A stretch of 48,326 nucleotides of DNA, taken from Allomyces macrogynus ATCC 38327 (Eukaryota; Blastocladiomycota; Blastocladiomycetes; Blastocladiales; Blastocladiaceae). Positions 11,123 to 21,038 of this stretch are shown here, piece by piece (the first letter of the stretch is position 1; the number at the start of each line of letters is the position of its first letter). The stretch lies in contig GG745350.1 of NCBI GenBank assembly GCA_000151295.1, positions 862,860 to 911,185 of the forward strand, in the 5' to 3' direction. The notes under the pieces are model-generated. The model made no database searches. It saw only the letters and a list, made by a program, of their open reading frames with translations, and was not told the origin of the DNA. A program made the translations under genes and the position numbers.

Positions 11123-12154
11123 ATGTCGCTCGCCACTGCCGCCCCCGACGCGCAATCCGCTCCCGGTCCGGCCCTGCCGGCGGCCCCGACCGACGCCACC
11201 ACCAACGAGACCGTGCCCGCGCCGCCCGCGCCCGTCTCGGCCGCGTACCGCGCGCAGCTTACGGCGCTGACGGCATTGCTCGACCAAATGGGCGTGACTG
11301 CGGCCCCGCTCGAATCCGCCGTTCTGGCCACGGCCGTCGCTGACCATGTGCCCGACCACCCGCTCGAGAACGACGACGTGTGCGCCCTGGCGGCGCGCGT
11401 GGTCGCGCGCGCCGTGAGCCGTGCTGTAGTCGCGGGCGCGACGCAGTCCGCGACGCAGGGCGGGATGAGTTTGAACCTGGACCCGAAGAATTTGGCCGCG
11501 ATGCGTGCGGCGGTGGCAGGTGAAGTGGCCAGTTTCCTGCGCGCGAGTCTGGTGGAGCGCGCCGGGCACGACGCCGTGGATGCGACCAAGGGTGAGACTG
11601 ACGGCAAGAAAAAGTATTCGTCCGTTGATGAGACGACGCAGACCGAGACAACCCCAGCGGCGGCGGCACCGACGACCACCACGACCGATGCGGCCGATTC
11701 CGCGGATGCCGCCAAGAAGCACCACGTCGGCGCACTGACTCCGGAACACGCGCTGCCCATTTACTTTGTCTCGCGCGCGGCGGTCGTCAAGTACCTGTGG
11801 CCGAAATCCGACATGGAAGCGCTGAACGCGCACTTGGCGACGCTGCACGCGCCCGACGCCAAGTCGACCCCCAAGGACCGTGCGCGCAGTGAAGCAATTG
11901 TGTCGCATATGGGCGACCGCGTCGAGACGGTCTTGTCGCACGTGTATGCCGCGGTTACAGTGCAGATCACGCTGCTGTCGGTGTACGGTGGATCGGTCGA
12001 GCTGCTGCAGTGGCTCGACGAGGACGAGGACACGTCGTCGACGGCAAGTGAGACCGATGCCGTGGCATCACCGGTCAAGAAGGATGCTGTGGCGGCGCCG
12101 TCGGCGGGTGCGGCAAAGTCGGTGGAGGTGTCGGCCACGAACAGTCCCAAGTGA
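11123..12154 (+). CDS. Hypothetical protein, 343 aa
   Basis: Single-exon frame from MSLATAAPDAQSAPG to a stop at 12154. I chose this start because the context (ATACCATGTC) is favourable and the region upstream has non-coding composition. The N-terminal ~40 residues are Ala/Pro/Thr-rich. A helical-looking part follows (AYRAQLTALTALLDQMGV, VCALAARVVARAVSRAVV). Next comes a Thr/Ala-rich acidic linker (TTQTETTPAAAAPTTTTT). A second folded-looking part has HALPIYFVSRAAVVKYLWP and VETVLSHVYAAVTVQITLL, with an acidic/Ser-rich tail. There is no signal peptide or clear membrane span. I do not recognise the family. Strong GC bias at third codon positions supports it as a real gene. It is convergent with RGS copy A, 229 bp away. 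Confidence 0.7.
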   Translation: MSLATAAPDAQSAPGPALPAAPTDATTNETVPAPPAPVSAAYRAQLTALTALLDQMGVTAAPLESAVLATAVADHVPDHPLENDDVCALAARVVARAVSRAVVAGATQSATQGGMSLNLDPKNLAAMRAAVAGEVASFLRASLVERAGHDAVDATKGETDGKKKYSSVDETTQTETTPAAAAPTTTTTDAADSADAAKKHHVGALTPEHALPIYFVSRAAVVKYLWPKSDMEALNAHLATLHAPDAKSTPKDRARSEAIVSHMGDRVETVLSHVYAAVTVQITLLSVYGGSVELLQWLDEDEDTSSTASETDAVASPVKKDAVAAPSAGAAKSVEVSATNSPK

Positions 12155-12383
12155 GATCCGCTTGCTTGCATGGATGGATACCCGTAGTTGTGTCGTTTTT
12201 TTTGTTTTGCTTTCTTGTTGTCGAGCCGCTGGCCATCTCGTTCTGTTTCCCCTCACCCAAAATTTCTTTTCGTCACATCGCACTCCTGTGAATAGCCCGC
12301 TCCACGATCAATGCATTGCTGTCGCTTACTTGATTCAAAATACCCTCCTATTCCTCGTCCACTACCCTCAAGTCCCTATTTCC

Positions 12384-14321
12384 CTAAGTCCCACCCACAC
12401 TCTTCGACCGCCTCCAGAACCGCCACCGCCATCGCGCGCGCTCCACCTCGTCCTCGACCTCCCCCACGTCCCCGGCCCCCGCGGGCCTTGCGAGCGTGGC
12501 CTGCCCACCCGGCGCGTCGGCCAAATCCGAGAGAAACCTCGGAAATGTGTTTGTGTACATTGCGAGAAACACTTCGTCCTTGACGTCCGCAAACGACGCG
12601 AGCATGACGTGGTCTTGCTTGACGTCGGCCGCCACGGCTTCGCGCATCCATGACGGCAAATTCAGTTCGCGCGGCGATTCGGCGGCGATGTACGTGTGGA
12701 ATAGGCGTAGGAGGGCGGTGTGGACCGCCGGGTCGATGCGCGGCGGTGATGGCGGCGTCTGGCCGGCGGCGGAGGTGGCGGAGGGCGGCGTGAGCAGCAT
12801 CGTGGCCGTGTCGGAAATCGGGCTCATCGGGGACATGAGCGCGGAACTCGTGTTGGTGAGCGTGCGTGTGAGTGGACGAACCAGAACAGGCCATTTTCCA
12901 GGCAAAAGCCGGCGGCCAAGCACCCTTGGAATTTCTCAAACAGGACCTCGTTCTGGGTGGAGAAGGTGCGGATCGTAGTTAGTTTTACACTTCGTGCAGC
13001 GCAAACTGTCAGGAAGATGACCATCAATTCGAACCCGGAGCATCTGCTTGAACGACTCGGCCGTGTACTCCAAGTGCACGACGGGCCCCTCCGGCATTCT
13101 GGCGCGCGCCGTGCTCACGCGCCTTATGCGCTGCCACGGCCACGCCGTGTACTTGACCGCGCAGTAGACGGTCGGCACAATCAGCGTGTGCACGTAGCTT
13201 TCGAGCAGCGCGATTTGCGTAAACGACGAGGACGTGAGCTCGCGCGGGAACTTGACCGTGTTCATTCCGCCAAACAAGACAAGGCAGAAGAGCTCGAGGA
13301 AGAGCATGACGGGGTGCGACAGGAGCTCGAGCCGCAAATAGTACTGGTCGCGGACGCGACGCAACAAAAACAGGACAAAGGGGAGAACACGAAAATGATG
13401 GCAAGCACGGTGAGAAACGGGTAGTACTTGTAGCTCGAATTCACGCGCGCGTGGTAGATGCATTCCGGGAACGGCGCTGCGCCGGGGGACGTGGACGGCG
13501 CAAAACACGCCGATGCCGCAATGCCCGCGGGAATCAGGACGGCACCGCCAAGCCCGGCCGACGCGGCCATCACCTTGGCCTGCGTGCGCGTGCTGATGCG
13601 GCGCGTCAGCAGCAAATCTGGCCGCGACACCAACGAGGGCTTGGTCGGCGTGAGCGGCTGCGAGAACTGGGTCGTGGTCGGGGGAGTCGACGTCAAGGCC
13701 GCGCTGAACCGGCCATCGATAAGCGTGCGCTTCAGCTGCGACACGAGCGGGACGGGACGTCCGCTGAGCGCCCAATCGAGCCAGCGAAAGAACCGACGCT
13801 CGGTTTGCGTCAGCACGTCGGTCCACGGCGTGTTCCCGCGGTCCTTGGACGCTTCGTGCATCATCTTGACCGTGTTGAAGTGGTCGACAACGAACGTAAA
13901 GGCACGCAGGTAGCACCCGATAATCCAGATAGGGCACGTCACGCTCGAAAGAAAGAAGCGGATCACGGCGCTGCCCAATGGGCCCTCTTCGGCTGCGGGT
14001 AACCACGGCACGGTTGCGGGCGACTGGAAGTAGGCATTGGCCCAGAACGGCCAAGCTCTGTACAATGACAATCAGCGGGTACCGGCGCACGAGAAACTCG
14101 ATGCGGCGCACGTAGGCGAGGTAGACGAACAGCGCGAGCGCCAGGAGCGAGACAATGTTCCACGCGATCACATAGAATCTGATCGCTGGCGACAGGCCTT
14201 CGCTTGACCGTGCTGCAGTGAACAGGTGATCGTCGTAGGCGCGAGCACGGGAACTTTGCGTGTCGGCGTCGGCAAAGGGCGGTGCGGCGGCCGGGGGCCC
14301 TGGTTCGTCGAAAACGGCCAT
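12384..14321 (-). CDS. 7TM receptor-like protein with C-terminal RGS domain, copy A (frame interrupted)
   Basis: First member of a local family combining seven predicted membrane spans with an RGS domain, the GTPase-accelerating module for G-alpha. Exon 1 runs 14321-13035 (MAVFDEPG start); exon 2, 12952-12882, carries NEVLFEKFQGCLAAGFCLE and NGLFW; exon 3 ends at 12384. The exon 2/3 intron would be only about 35 nt and is uncertain. Family landmarks: LALFVYLAYVRRIEFLVRRY (TM1), FWANAYFQSPATVPWLP (TM2), VVDHFNTVKMMHEASKD (after TM3), RRVRDQYYLRLELLSH, HLEYTAESFKQML, then RELNLPSWMREAVAADV and EVFLAMYTNTFPRFLSDL. Two indels are needed to keep these in register: one surplus base near 14053 and one missing base near 13377. 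They compensate each other, so both ends lie in the same frame and about 680 bp between are shifted. A sequencing error or a real lesion would both fit. It is transcribed away from copies B-D. Confidence 0.8.
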
Positions 14322-15153
14322 GGTTGCGGAGCGGGTGACACGGCCGTCATGGAGCAGCGCGACACGTTCGCGGCCCGCCGCTGAGCGTGACGCGAAGACT
14401 GGCCCCAGGACGCGCGCAAGGGGGTGGTCGGTGCGGGCACAGCGGGTAGGGTTGGCGAACTGCGCGACGTGGATCAGGGCGCGATGGATGATAGCAATTC
14501 CGGCGTAAAAAACTTGGTCACGAGCGAGCTTGCAGACCACGATCATCAAGGAATCGTGGCCACTGTGTACGTTGTTGGTGCTCAGCGGTCAGGGGGAATG
14601 AACGGCGGCAAACACTCGCGATCTGTCATGGTGGAGTTGGATGCTCCCCAGTGCGACAAGTCCTTGCGAGCGACCGAGTAACGGTCGTGCACAACGGTCC
14701 CATCGCGAACGCGTCGCGAAACGATGCCGATGGCCAGACACGCGCCGAAATGGATGGGAGACGAGAAACAAATAATTTTAGCATGTTTTTCCGTGGTTCA
14801 AACTGCTTGCAGCTTTGCAATCGCAGACGGCAACGTCGTTGACGATCGCTTGACAGGTGACACGGGCCGCTTTCAGACTTCCAGTTGCGTGTCAAAGTGC
14901 GCGAAAGACGCGAACCGTCTGTCGCGCGGCCGGCTGCATGCGCACGTCTGCCAAAAGCTGGGGTGCCGGGTGTGCCGCGGGTCTGTCAGGAACGTGCGGC
15001 GGAACAGTAAAACGGCCGAACAACGCGAACAACGACGCCCATAAATCATCATTGAATGGCGGGCGTGTCGCAAAGTCACGCTAAGGCACTGGCCCGCAAT
15101 GGCCGAACGACACGCTCCCCATCAAAAGATCAAAAAGAGACGAGCGAGCAGCC
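14322..15153. other. Upstream region of RGS copy A
   Basis: About 830 bp with no supported gene. The minus-strand frame of copy A is open upstream to about 14549, but no homology with copies B-D extends there. It presumably holds the promoter of copy A and of the small gene that follows on the plus strand. Confidence 0.35.
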
Positions 15154-15728
15154 ATGTTTGCGGCACGAGTCATGTCGACACCATCAGCACCATCGCAGAA
15201 CTGGATCACGCCCTTGTCGCGCAACTTGCATCCGAGCCAAGCAGCACATTTGCGCGAGATTCACGAGCGCTCGCAGACAGTGATCTTGATGCAACTCGAA
15301 CGCCGCGCGACCGCACGTTGCCGATATTTTCGCGTGTTCCAAGGGCAAGCAGAGCCACGACGACGCGTTTCAGGTCCAGCGCGCCACCCGGGAGACCACG
15401 ACGACCAGCCCACCGGCCACGCGCGTGCCCAAGGGTACTTCAAAGAGGAAGACCCGCAATGTGTGCGCGCCCCTGTGCTTCGTGCCACGGATCGAGGACG
15501 GCATCGGCGCATCGCAGCAACTCGGCCGTCTCGTCCTCGCGCTTGGGTGTTGCTCTCGTCTTCCCGGTCGCCACCCCCGCCAAGAAGTTGACTAGTGTAC
15601 CTGCTCGCTTTGCTTCCTCGACCGACAAGTACTATTCCGACCGATCCGCGCTGCTCGCGCGTACCCGGATCCGCGCTTCATTTGCAAGCGCCCGTGCACA
15701 CGCCCGCACACGCCCGGAACCGGCGTAA
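15154..15728 (+). CDS. Possible small spliced gene, function unknown
   Basis: The coding-like sequence switches frame. It begins with a Met at 15154 or 15172 (MSTPSAPSQNWITPLSRNLH, then PSQAAHLREIHERSQT). It continues from about 15341 in another frame (KGKQSHDDAFQVQRATRE, VPKGTSKRKTRNV, CFVPRIEDGIGASQQLGRLV) with the GC-rich third positions typical of neighbouring genes. A GTGATC..CCAAG or GGCAAG intron between about 15280 and 15350 would join them. The 3' end is unclear: the second frame stops near 15596, and a third frame is open to 15728. I recognise no domain. It could instead be an unspliced 5' portion of the RGS copy B locus or an old fragment. Confidence 0.3.
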
Positions 15729-15844
15729 CTTGCACGAACCGTCGCACCCCGCACGCGCGCCACTGCATCGTTAACTCGGGATCGCGCGCGTCGTGCCGCG
15801 GCCCACCAACACGCTGTGATATGGCCGTGTCGCGCGCTAGCACC

Positions 15845-17916
15845 ATGATCCTGGGCCGGCGGCAGCTCTCGGAACCCGTCCCCGAAGAGCGAAGCGTCTC
15901 CGAGGCCGGCCACGCGAAGCTGGTGACCCAGCAAATCGAAGTGATTGTGTGGTGGAATATCTCAACCGTGCTCGTGCTCGCGCTGTTTTTGTACCTGGCG
16001 TGGGTGCGCAAGATCGAGTTTCTCGAGCGCCGATACCCGCTGCTCGTGGCCATCCAGACTGTCGCGGGCAGTTTGTGGGCGAATGCCTATTTCCAGAGCC
16101 CGTCGGTCGTCCCTTGGCTGCCACCAGGCGACGACGGCCCAATGGGTGGGGCCGTTTGGCGGTTTTTCCTTTGCACAGCGTCGTCGCCGCTGTGGGCCGT
16201 GACAAGTTGTATGCGCGCGCTCTCGGTGATTGCCGACCATTTCACGAACGTGCAAATGCTGCACGACTCGTCCAAGTGCTGTCGCGACTGGACCAACCAC
16301 CTGACGCACACGGAGCGCGTGTTTTTGACCGTGCTCGATCGAGTGCTCGGGACGCGGCCGGCCAAGGACGAGGCGAGGACGTCCATGGATGGCTGCAGCG
16401 ACATCGACTCGTGGCCCATGTCGGCCGTGACCGTTGGGTCATCGCCGAACACGAGCCTGATCCCCGGTGGTGGTGGTGGCAGCACGTTGACGCCGAGTCT
16501 TAGCTCGTGCGGCGTCCCACCAGTCATGCCGCCCTCGCCCGTGTCAACGCTCAACATGCGCCGCATCACAACGCGGATGCAAATGAAGGCGGCGATCATT
16601 GCAGCGGTGATCGGGGTCGGTATTCTCGTGCCCGTGGGCATGGCGGCCGCGCAGTGCTTTTCTAATGTGCCCTCGGCAGATCACTACCCGAAATGCCTCA
16701 AGAACCAATTCTATCTCGCAAGAAAATATTACCCGATGATCGGCGTGCTCATGGTGTTGATGGCCGCCTTCCCCGTGATTTTCTGGGTCATGCGCGGCAT
16801 CCAGGACCAGTTTTATTTGCGGTTTGAAATGATGTCGCAGCTGGTCGTGACGAACGCGCTCCTGATCCTCTACTTTTTCGTGAACGTGGTGCTTTCCGAG
16901 AACAAGGTGCCCTACTTTATGCGGTCCTCGTCGATTGTCCTCATGGCCCTCGTCGAGGGCATTATTCATTCGCTCCTTGTGCCGATCGTCTACTGCCTTT
17001 GGAGCGACATGACGCGCGGGCCGTCGCCCAACATTCGGCGCCGCCTGTCGAAGGGGGACGCGCTGTCGGCAACGACCGTGCACTTGGAAATGACGGCCGA
17101 ATCGCTCAAGATCATTCTCCAGGTTTGTTTTCTCTTCATTCTAATGAGCGGTGGTGCATGATCAGGTCGTATCACGCTAACGCTGTGCTCGACCATTGCT
17201 CTGCTCAGGACGAGGGGCTGTTCACCAAGTTCAAGGAGTGCCTCTCCCGAAGTTTCTGTCTCGAAAACGGTCTCTTTTGGTATGTCCTATCCTTCTCCAC
17301 CCGTTTTAGTTTTCGCCGCAACGACCCAGACCTGACAATTATCTTCGCTACGTGTAGGTACGACTACTCGCGAGTCGAGACGCTCGCATCGCTCCGCACG
17401 CCACCGCAACCCCCGACGATCGTACCCGCAGGCACCACCACGACCGTCCTCCTCGCGTCGCCGCTCCGCGCGCTGTCCATAAACACGTCGGGCGACGCAA
17501 TCCTCCGCACCCCACCCTCCCCCGTCGAAACCGCGCTTCGCCGTGGCCTGCACCACCTTTACGCGACCTACGTGGCCACTGGCACCGCGCGCGAACTGAA
17601 CCTGTCGGCAGGCGCGCGCGAGCGAGTCGTTGCCGATGTCAAGGCCGGTACGCTCTCGCTCGCGTCGTTTGCGCTCGTCCGCGACGAAGTGTTCCAGGCC
17701 ATGTATACGAACACTTTGCCGCGGTTCCTGGCCGATCTCGAGCGCGAGGGGAGTCTGGCGTCGTCGTCGCGCCGGTCGTCGACGGTCGCGGCCGAGTGGG
17801 GAGGACGCGCCCCGGGAACGCGGCGTCACCGCCGGTGGTGGAGCTCGTGGTGGCCGACCAGGCGACGGCGGGAGGTCTTGGGCGCCGCCGAGCGCGCGGC
17901 GGCGGCGCAGAGGTGA
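15845..17916 (+). CDS. 7TM receptor-like protein with C-terminal RGS domain, copy B
   Basis: Best-preserved family member. Exons 15845-17122, 17209-17279 and 17358-17916 give 635 residues. The start MILGRRQ is chosen because copies C and D also have MILHPPP at this point; an in-frame ATG at 15821 is possible. Predicted spans: around VIVWWNISTVLVLALFLYLA; YPLLVAIQTVAGSLWANAYF; FFLCTASSPLWAVTSCM; AAIIAAVIGVGILVPVGMAA; YYPMIGVLMVLMAAFPVIFW; LVVTNALLILYFFVNVVL; IVLMALVEGIIHSLLVPIVY. A ~100-residue Ser/Gly/Pro-rich loop separates spans 3 and 4. The RGS domain is split by two introns: FTKFKECLSRSFCLENGLFW, then a ~70-residue Thr/Pro-rich insert, then ARELNLSAGARERVVADV and EVFQAMYTNTLPRFLADLE. These match the RGS blocks ENLxFW, xxxNLDxxxR and DSFPRFL. 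The tail is Arg/Trp-rich. Architecture resembles plant AtRGS1 (7TM plus RGS), so a role in switching off G-alpha at the plasma membrane is inferred. The ligand is unknown. Confidence 0.87.
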
Positions 17917-18242
17917 TGTGGTGTGCGCCATGTCGAACTGGGTGCCAACACGGAAGAAGCTTTGTAGAACCCGGCTTGTGGCACTGGAGATGCGTCGGGG
18001 ACCTCGCTGAGAGGCATGTCCAACCCAGATCCAGTGCTCGTCCTCATCCATACAATCAGAATTAGTATCCCTGCACAACCCAGCCCGACCCCGATGACCA
18101 CAACTTCTCGCAATTTGTTGCGCCACGCGACGGCGCTATTGCAATCCGCGGCCTGCTCGACAGCGCACGCCAGCAAACGCTCAACAACTGCGCTGCTTCT
18201 TTGCAGCTGGAGACCATCCACTCGTCCGGCGACCCGGTGACC

Positions 18243-20195
18243 ATGATCTTGCATCCGCCGCCGTCGGCAGAGACGCCGACGGGACCCCGTGTGGCGGAGG
18301 GCACCTCGTTGCACGATCCAGGAGACCCAAGCAGGTCCACGTCGACCGACGCAGCACGAGCCGACTTCAGGACCCGACACTTTACACTGACGTACGAGCA
18401 GATTGTGAGCACCGCAATTTGGAACGGCCTAGGCCTGTTCTTCCTCGCGCTGTTCCTGTATCTGGCGTACGCGCGCAAGGTCGAGTTTATCACGCGTCGG
18501 TACCCGCTGCTCGTGCTCGTCCAGACCCTGACCATCGGATCGTGGGCCAACGCGCTGTTCCAGAGCCCGTCGGCCATCAAGTGGTTACCGCAGGGTCCCG
18601 ACGGCCCGCTCGGCGGCCATGTGCCGCGGTATTTTCTGGCCACGACCGCGTGCCCGCTGTGGTTTGCTACGTGCACGATGCGTGCCTTTTCAGTCGTTGC
18701 CGACCACTTTGCGAATGTGCAAATGTTGCACGATACGTCGCGGTGCTGCGCGGTTTGGACCGACCACTTGTCGCCGGCCGAGCGACGGTTCCTGATGGCA
18801 CTCGACTGGGTGTTTGGCACGCGACCGACCACGCATGCGACCACTGCTGTCACCGCCGCGACCAGTACCGACTCGGACCCGATCTGGCCCGTTTCCGCGA
18901 CCGCATCGCCGAGTGCAGCGCTGCTTATGGGCGGCGGGGGCAGCGCCGCGCCGATGCGCACGTCGTCAGCGTCATCATTGGCGATGCGGCGCATTGCGAC
19001 GCGTGTGCAGCTCAAGGCGGTGCTCGGCGCGACAGTGTTTGGTCTGGGTGTGCTGGTGCCAGCCGGCATGGCCGTGGCCAAGTGTTTTGCCGACCCAGCG
19101 GTGGTACCAACGGCATTGCAGTTCCCGTCCTGTCTCAGCTCCCCGATCTACATGACGTCCAAGTACTTTCCTCTCGTGGCCATGCTACTCACGTTCATTG
19201 CGGCTCTGCCGCTCTTGTTTATCTTGATGCGCGGGATTCGCGACCCGCACCACCTCTGGTTTGAGACGCTGTCGCAGTTTGTCGTCTTGGACGTGGTGTT
19301 GGTCGGGTACCTGCTGGTCAGCACCATCTTTGCAAAGTCGGCGCCGCCGGTGATCGCCAAGTCGGGACTCGTGCTGTTTGCACTCGTCGAGTCAGCTATT
19401 CATTCGCTTGTTATCCCGACCGTCTTTTACCTGTGGAAGGCATGGACCGAGTCGTGGCCCCGTAACGGGCTCAAACGGTTGTCAGTCGGTAGAAGTTCGA
19501 CCACCGTGCATCTTGAGCACACGGCAGAGTCGCTCAAGTATATTTTGAAGGTGCGCGGCAGGGAGGGACGCGGTCGTGGGACCTTGGGAAGCCGAAACGA
19601 ACGTAGCTGACTTAGTCTCGTTCTGTAGGACGAGTCGTTGTTTGCCAAGTTCAAGGAAAGCCTTTCGAGGAGCTTCTGCCTCGAGAACGGACTGTTCTGG
19701 CACGACCTGGCACGGATCGAAGCGCTCGCGTCCTCGTCGCGTTGCGCGAGCGCGACCACCACGGTCCTACTCCACGCCCCACCACCACCAGCCGGCTCGT
19801 CGTCGACGCCTTCCCCGTCCCTGCCCGGATTCCCTGGTGCCAGCGTGACGACCACCCGCGCGACCCCCATGGACGACGCGCCGCGGGAACTCAACTTATC
19901 GTCACGCACGCGCGAGACGGTCGCTGCCGACGCCCGCACCGGAACACTGCGCGTGGCGTCATTTTCCGGCGTCAAGGACGAGGTGTTCACAGTTATGTAC
20001 ACAAATTCCCTGCCGCGGTTTCTCGCGGAATTAGAGCGCGAGTATGCGGGAGGCACCGCGCGTCGGTGGGGTCGAGGCCGCTGGAGGGGGCGGGGAGGGG
20101 AAAACGGAGGTGGAGGTGAGGGTGGTGGCCGAGGCGGCGAGCGAGACGTGGGAAGAGGGGAGGAGGGACGGGGGACTGGGAAGGAGGTTTACTAG
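18243..20195 (+). CDS. 7TM receptor-like protein with C-terminal RGS domain, copy C
   Basis: Exons 18243-19550 and 19629-20195 give 624 residues from MILHPPPSAE. It aligns with copy B throughout: IWNGLGLFFLALFLYLAYAR, YPLLVLVQTLTIGSWANALF, FQSPSAIKWLPQGPDGPLGG, FSVVADHFANVQMLHDTSRC, RRIATRVQLKAVLGATVF, FALVESAIHSLVIPTVFY, then the RGS blocks FAKFKESLSRSFCLENGLFW, RELNLSSRTRETVAADA and EVFTVMYTNSLPRFLAELE. The second RGS intron of B and D, inside the Trp codon of GLFW, is absent; the frame runs straight into HDLARIEAL. The C-terminal tail is Gly/Arg-rich. Upstream the frame stays open to 18066 with coding-like composition (DDHNFSQFVAPRDG, GLLDSARQQTLNNCAASL). A longer N terminus, spliced from an acceptor near 18083, is therefore possible; no in-frame ATG exists there. 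Confidence 0.86.
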
Positions 20196-20215
20196 GTAAG
20201 TAGGATTGGGACTCG

Positions 20216-20346
20216 CCGCCATGGATGTGGGAGCCGGCACGCTCTCTCTTGCTCGCGTCGTTTGCACTTGTACGTAAGTAAAGGACAAAGTACTCTAGGC
20301 CATGAATTACACGCTGCTGCGATTTCTGGGTGACCTCGAGCGCGTC
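20216..20346 (+). pseudogene. Relic of an RGS C-terminus from a further family copy
   Basis: A ~130-bp stretch matches the end of the RGS exon of copy B: GAGTLSL, then, one frame over, ASFALV, an aligned stretch with an indel and a stop in place of RDEVFQ, then AMNYTLLRFLGDLERV (copy B: AMYTNTLPRFLADLER). It has an indel after CTCTCTCTTGC, an extra 3-4 bases at TACGTAAGTAAAGG and an in-frame TAG at about 20297. No membrane-span exon of this copy is visible upstream, where copy C ends at 20195. It is most likely debris from unequal crossing-over or partial duplication in the cluster. Confidence 0.7.
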
Positions 20347-21038
20347 GTGCCGGGCGTCGACGGAAGCAGCGGCCGAGGAGGGCGCGCGTGCGTGCGGCGA
20401 CGCCTGGCCGTTGGGCCCCGTGGCTGGCACAGTGGGAACTGGGATGCCAGGCGACGGCGCGCGGCTTCAGGTGCCGCAGTGCAAAGGTGATGTGCGCGAC
20501 ACGGCTTGGACGCTGAGGTCGGGGAAGCGCTTGCTGGCGGGCAAGCGGGTTGCGGCTGAGGACTTGGATGGGTGGAGAAGGTTAGGCAGAGTGAATTTGA
20601 TCTAAAGCTCGACTAGAAACATCAGCTGGTTGGCATCAACGCCGAGATGGGCGTGCCGCGTGGGGGAGCGGCTTGCAATCCATTTCTCGAACTGGTGGAG
20701 GCTGTGTGCGACTCTGCGAGACGTGTCAAGCCCAGCGTTGCGGTGTCTCCCAAAAGCTGAACAAAACGATCAAATCACCCCCACCGATTTCTTGTCGCTC
20801 GACCGCCCCAGACCCCCCCCCCCCCCCCCCATGGCCACAGCTGCTCGCAATTTGTTGCAACAAGCGACGACGACGACCAAAATTTTATTCGCCGGGGTGG
20901 TGGCACGCGCGCCAACACGCGCGCCGACACGCGCTCATCGAAGGCCCACGACGCAACCTCTCCATCGACCAACCTGACGACCAGCCAATATCGTGATTCT
21001 TGGAAGAAGTCGTGCACACGATCCAGCTGTGGGTCACC
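20347..21038 (+). other. Degenerate duplicated upstream DNA between RGS copies C and D
   Basis: Parts resemble the DNA upstream of copy C, for example CTCGCAATTTGTTGC at about 20844 and 18107, which suggests the duplicated block included 5' flanking or N-terminal coding sequence. In copy C the matching frame reads HNFSQFVA and here HSCSQFVA, but in this copy the frame soon falls into repeats and stops. A C run of about 18 bases lies at 20813-20830. I see no independent gene. Confidence 0.45.

Noticed and set aside
12936..14549. Single 537-codon minus-strand protein in the RGS copy A region
   Set aside because: The middle ~220 codons are an Arg/His/Ala-rich shadow, while the conserved 7TM sequence lies in another frame there. 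It is better explained by two indels.
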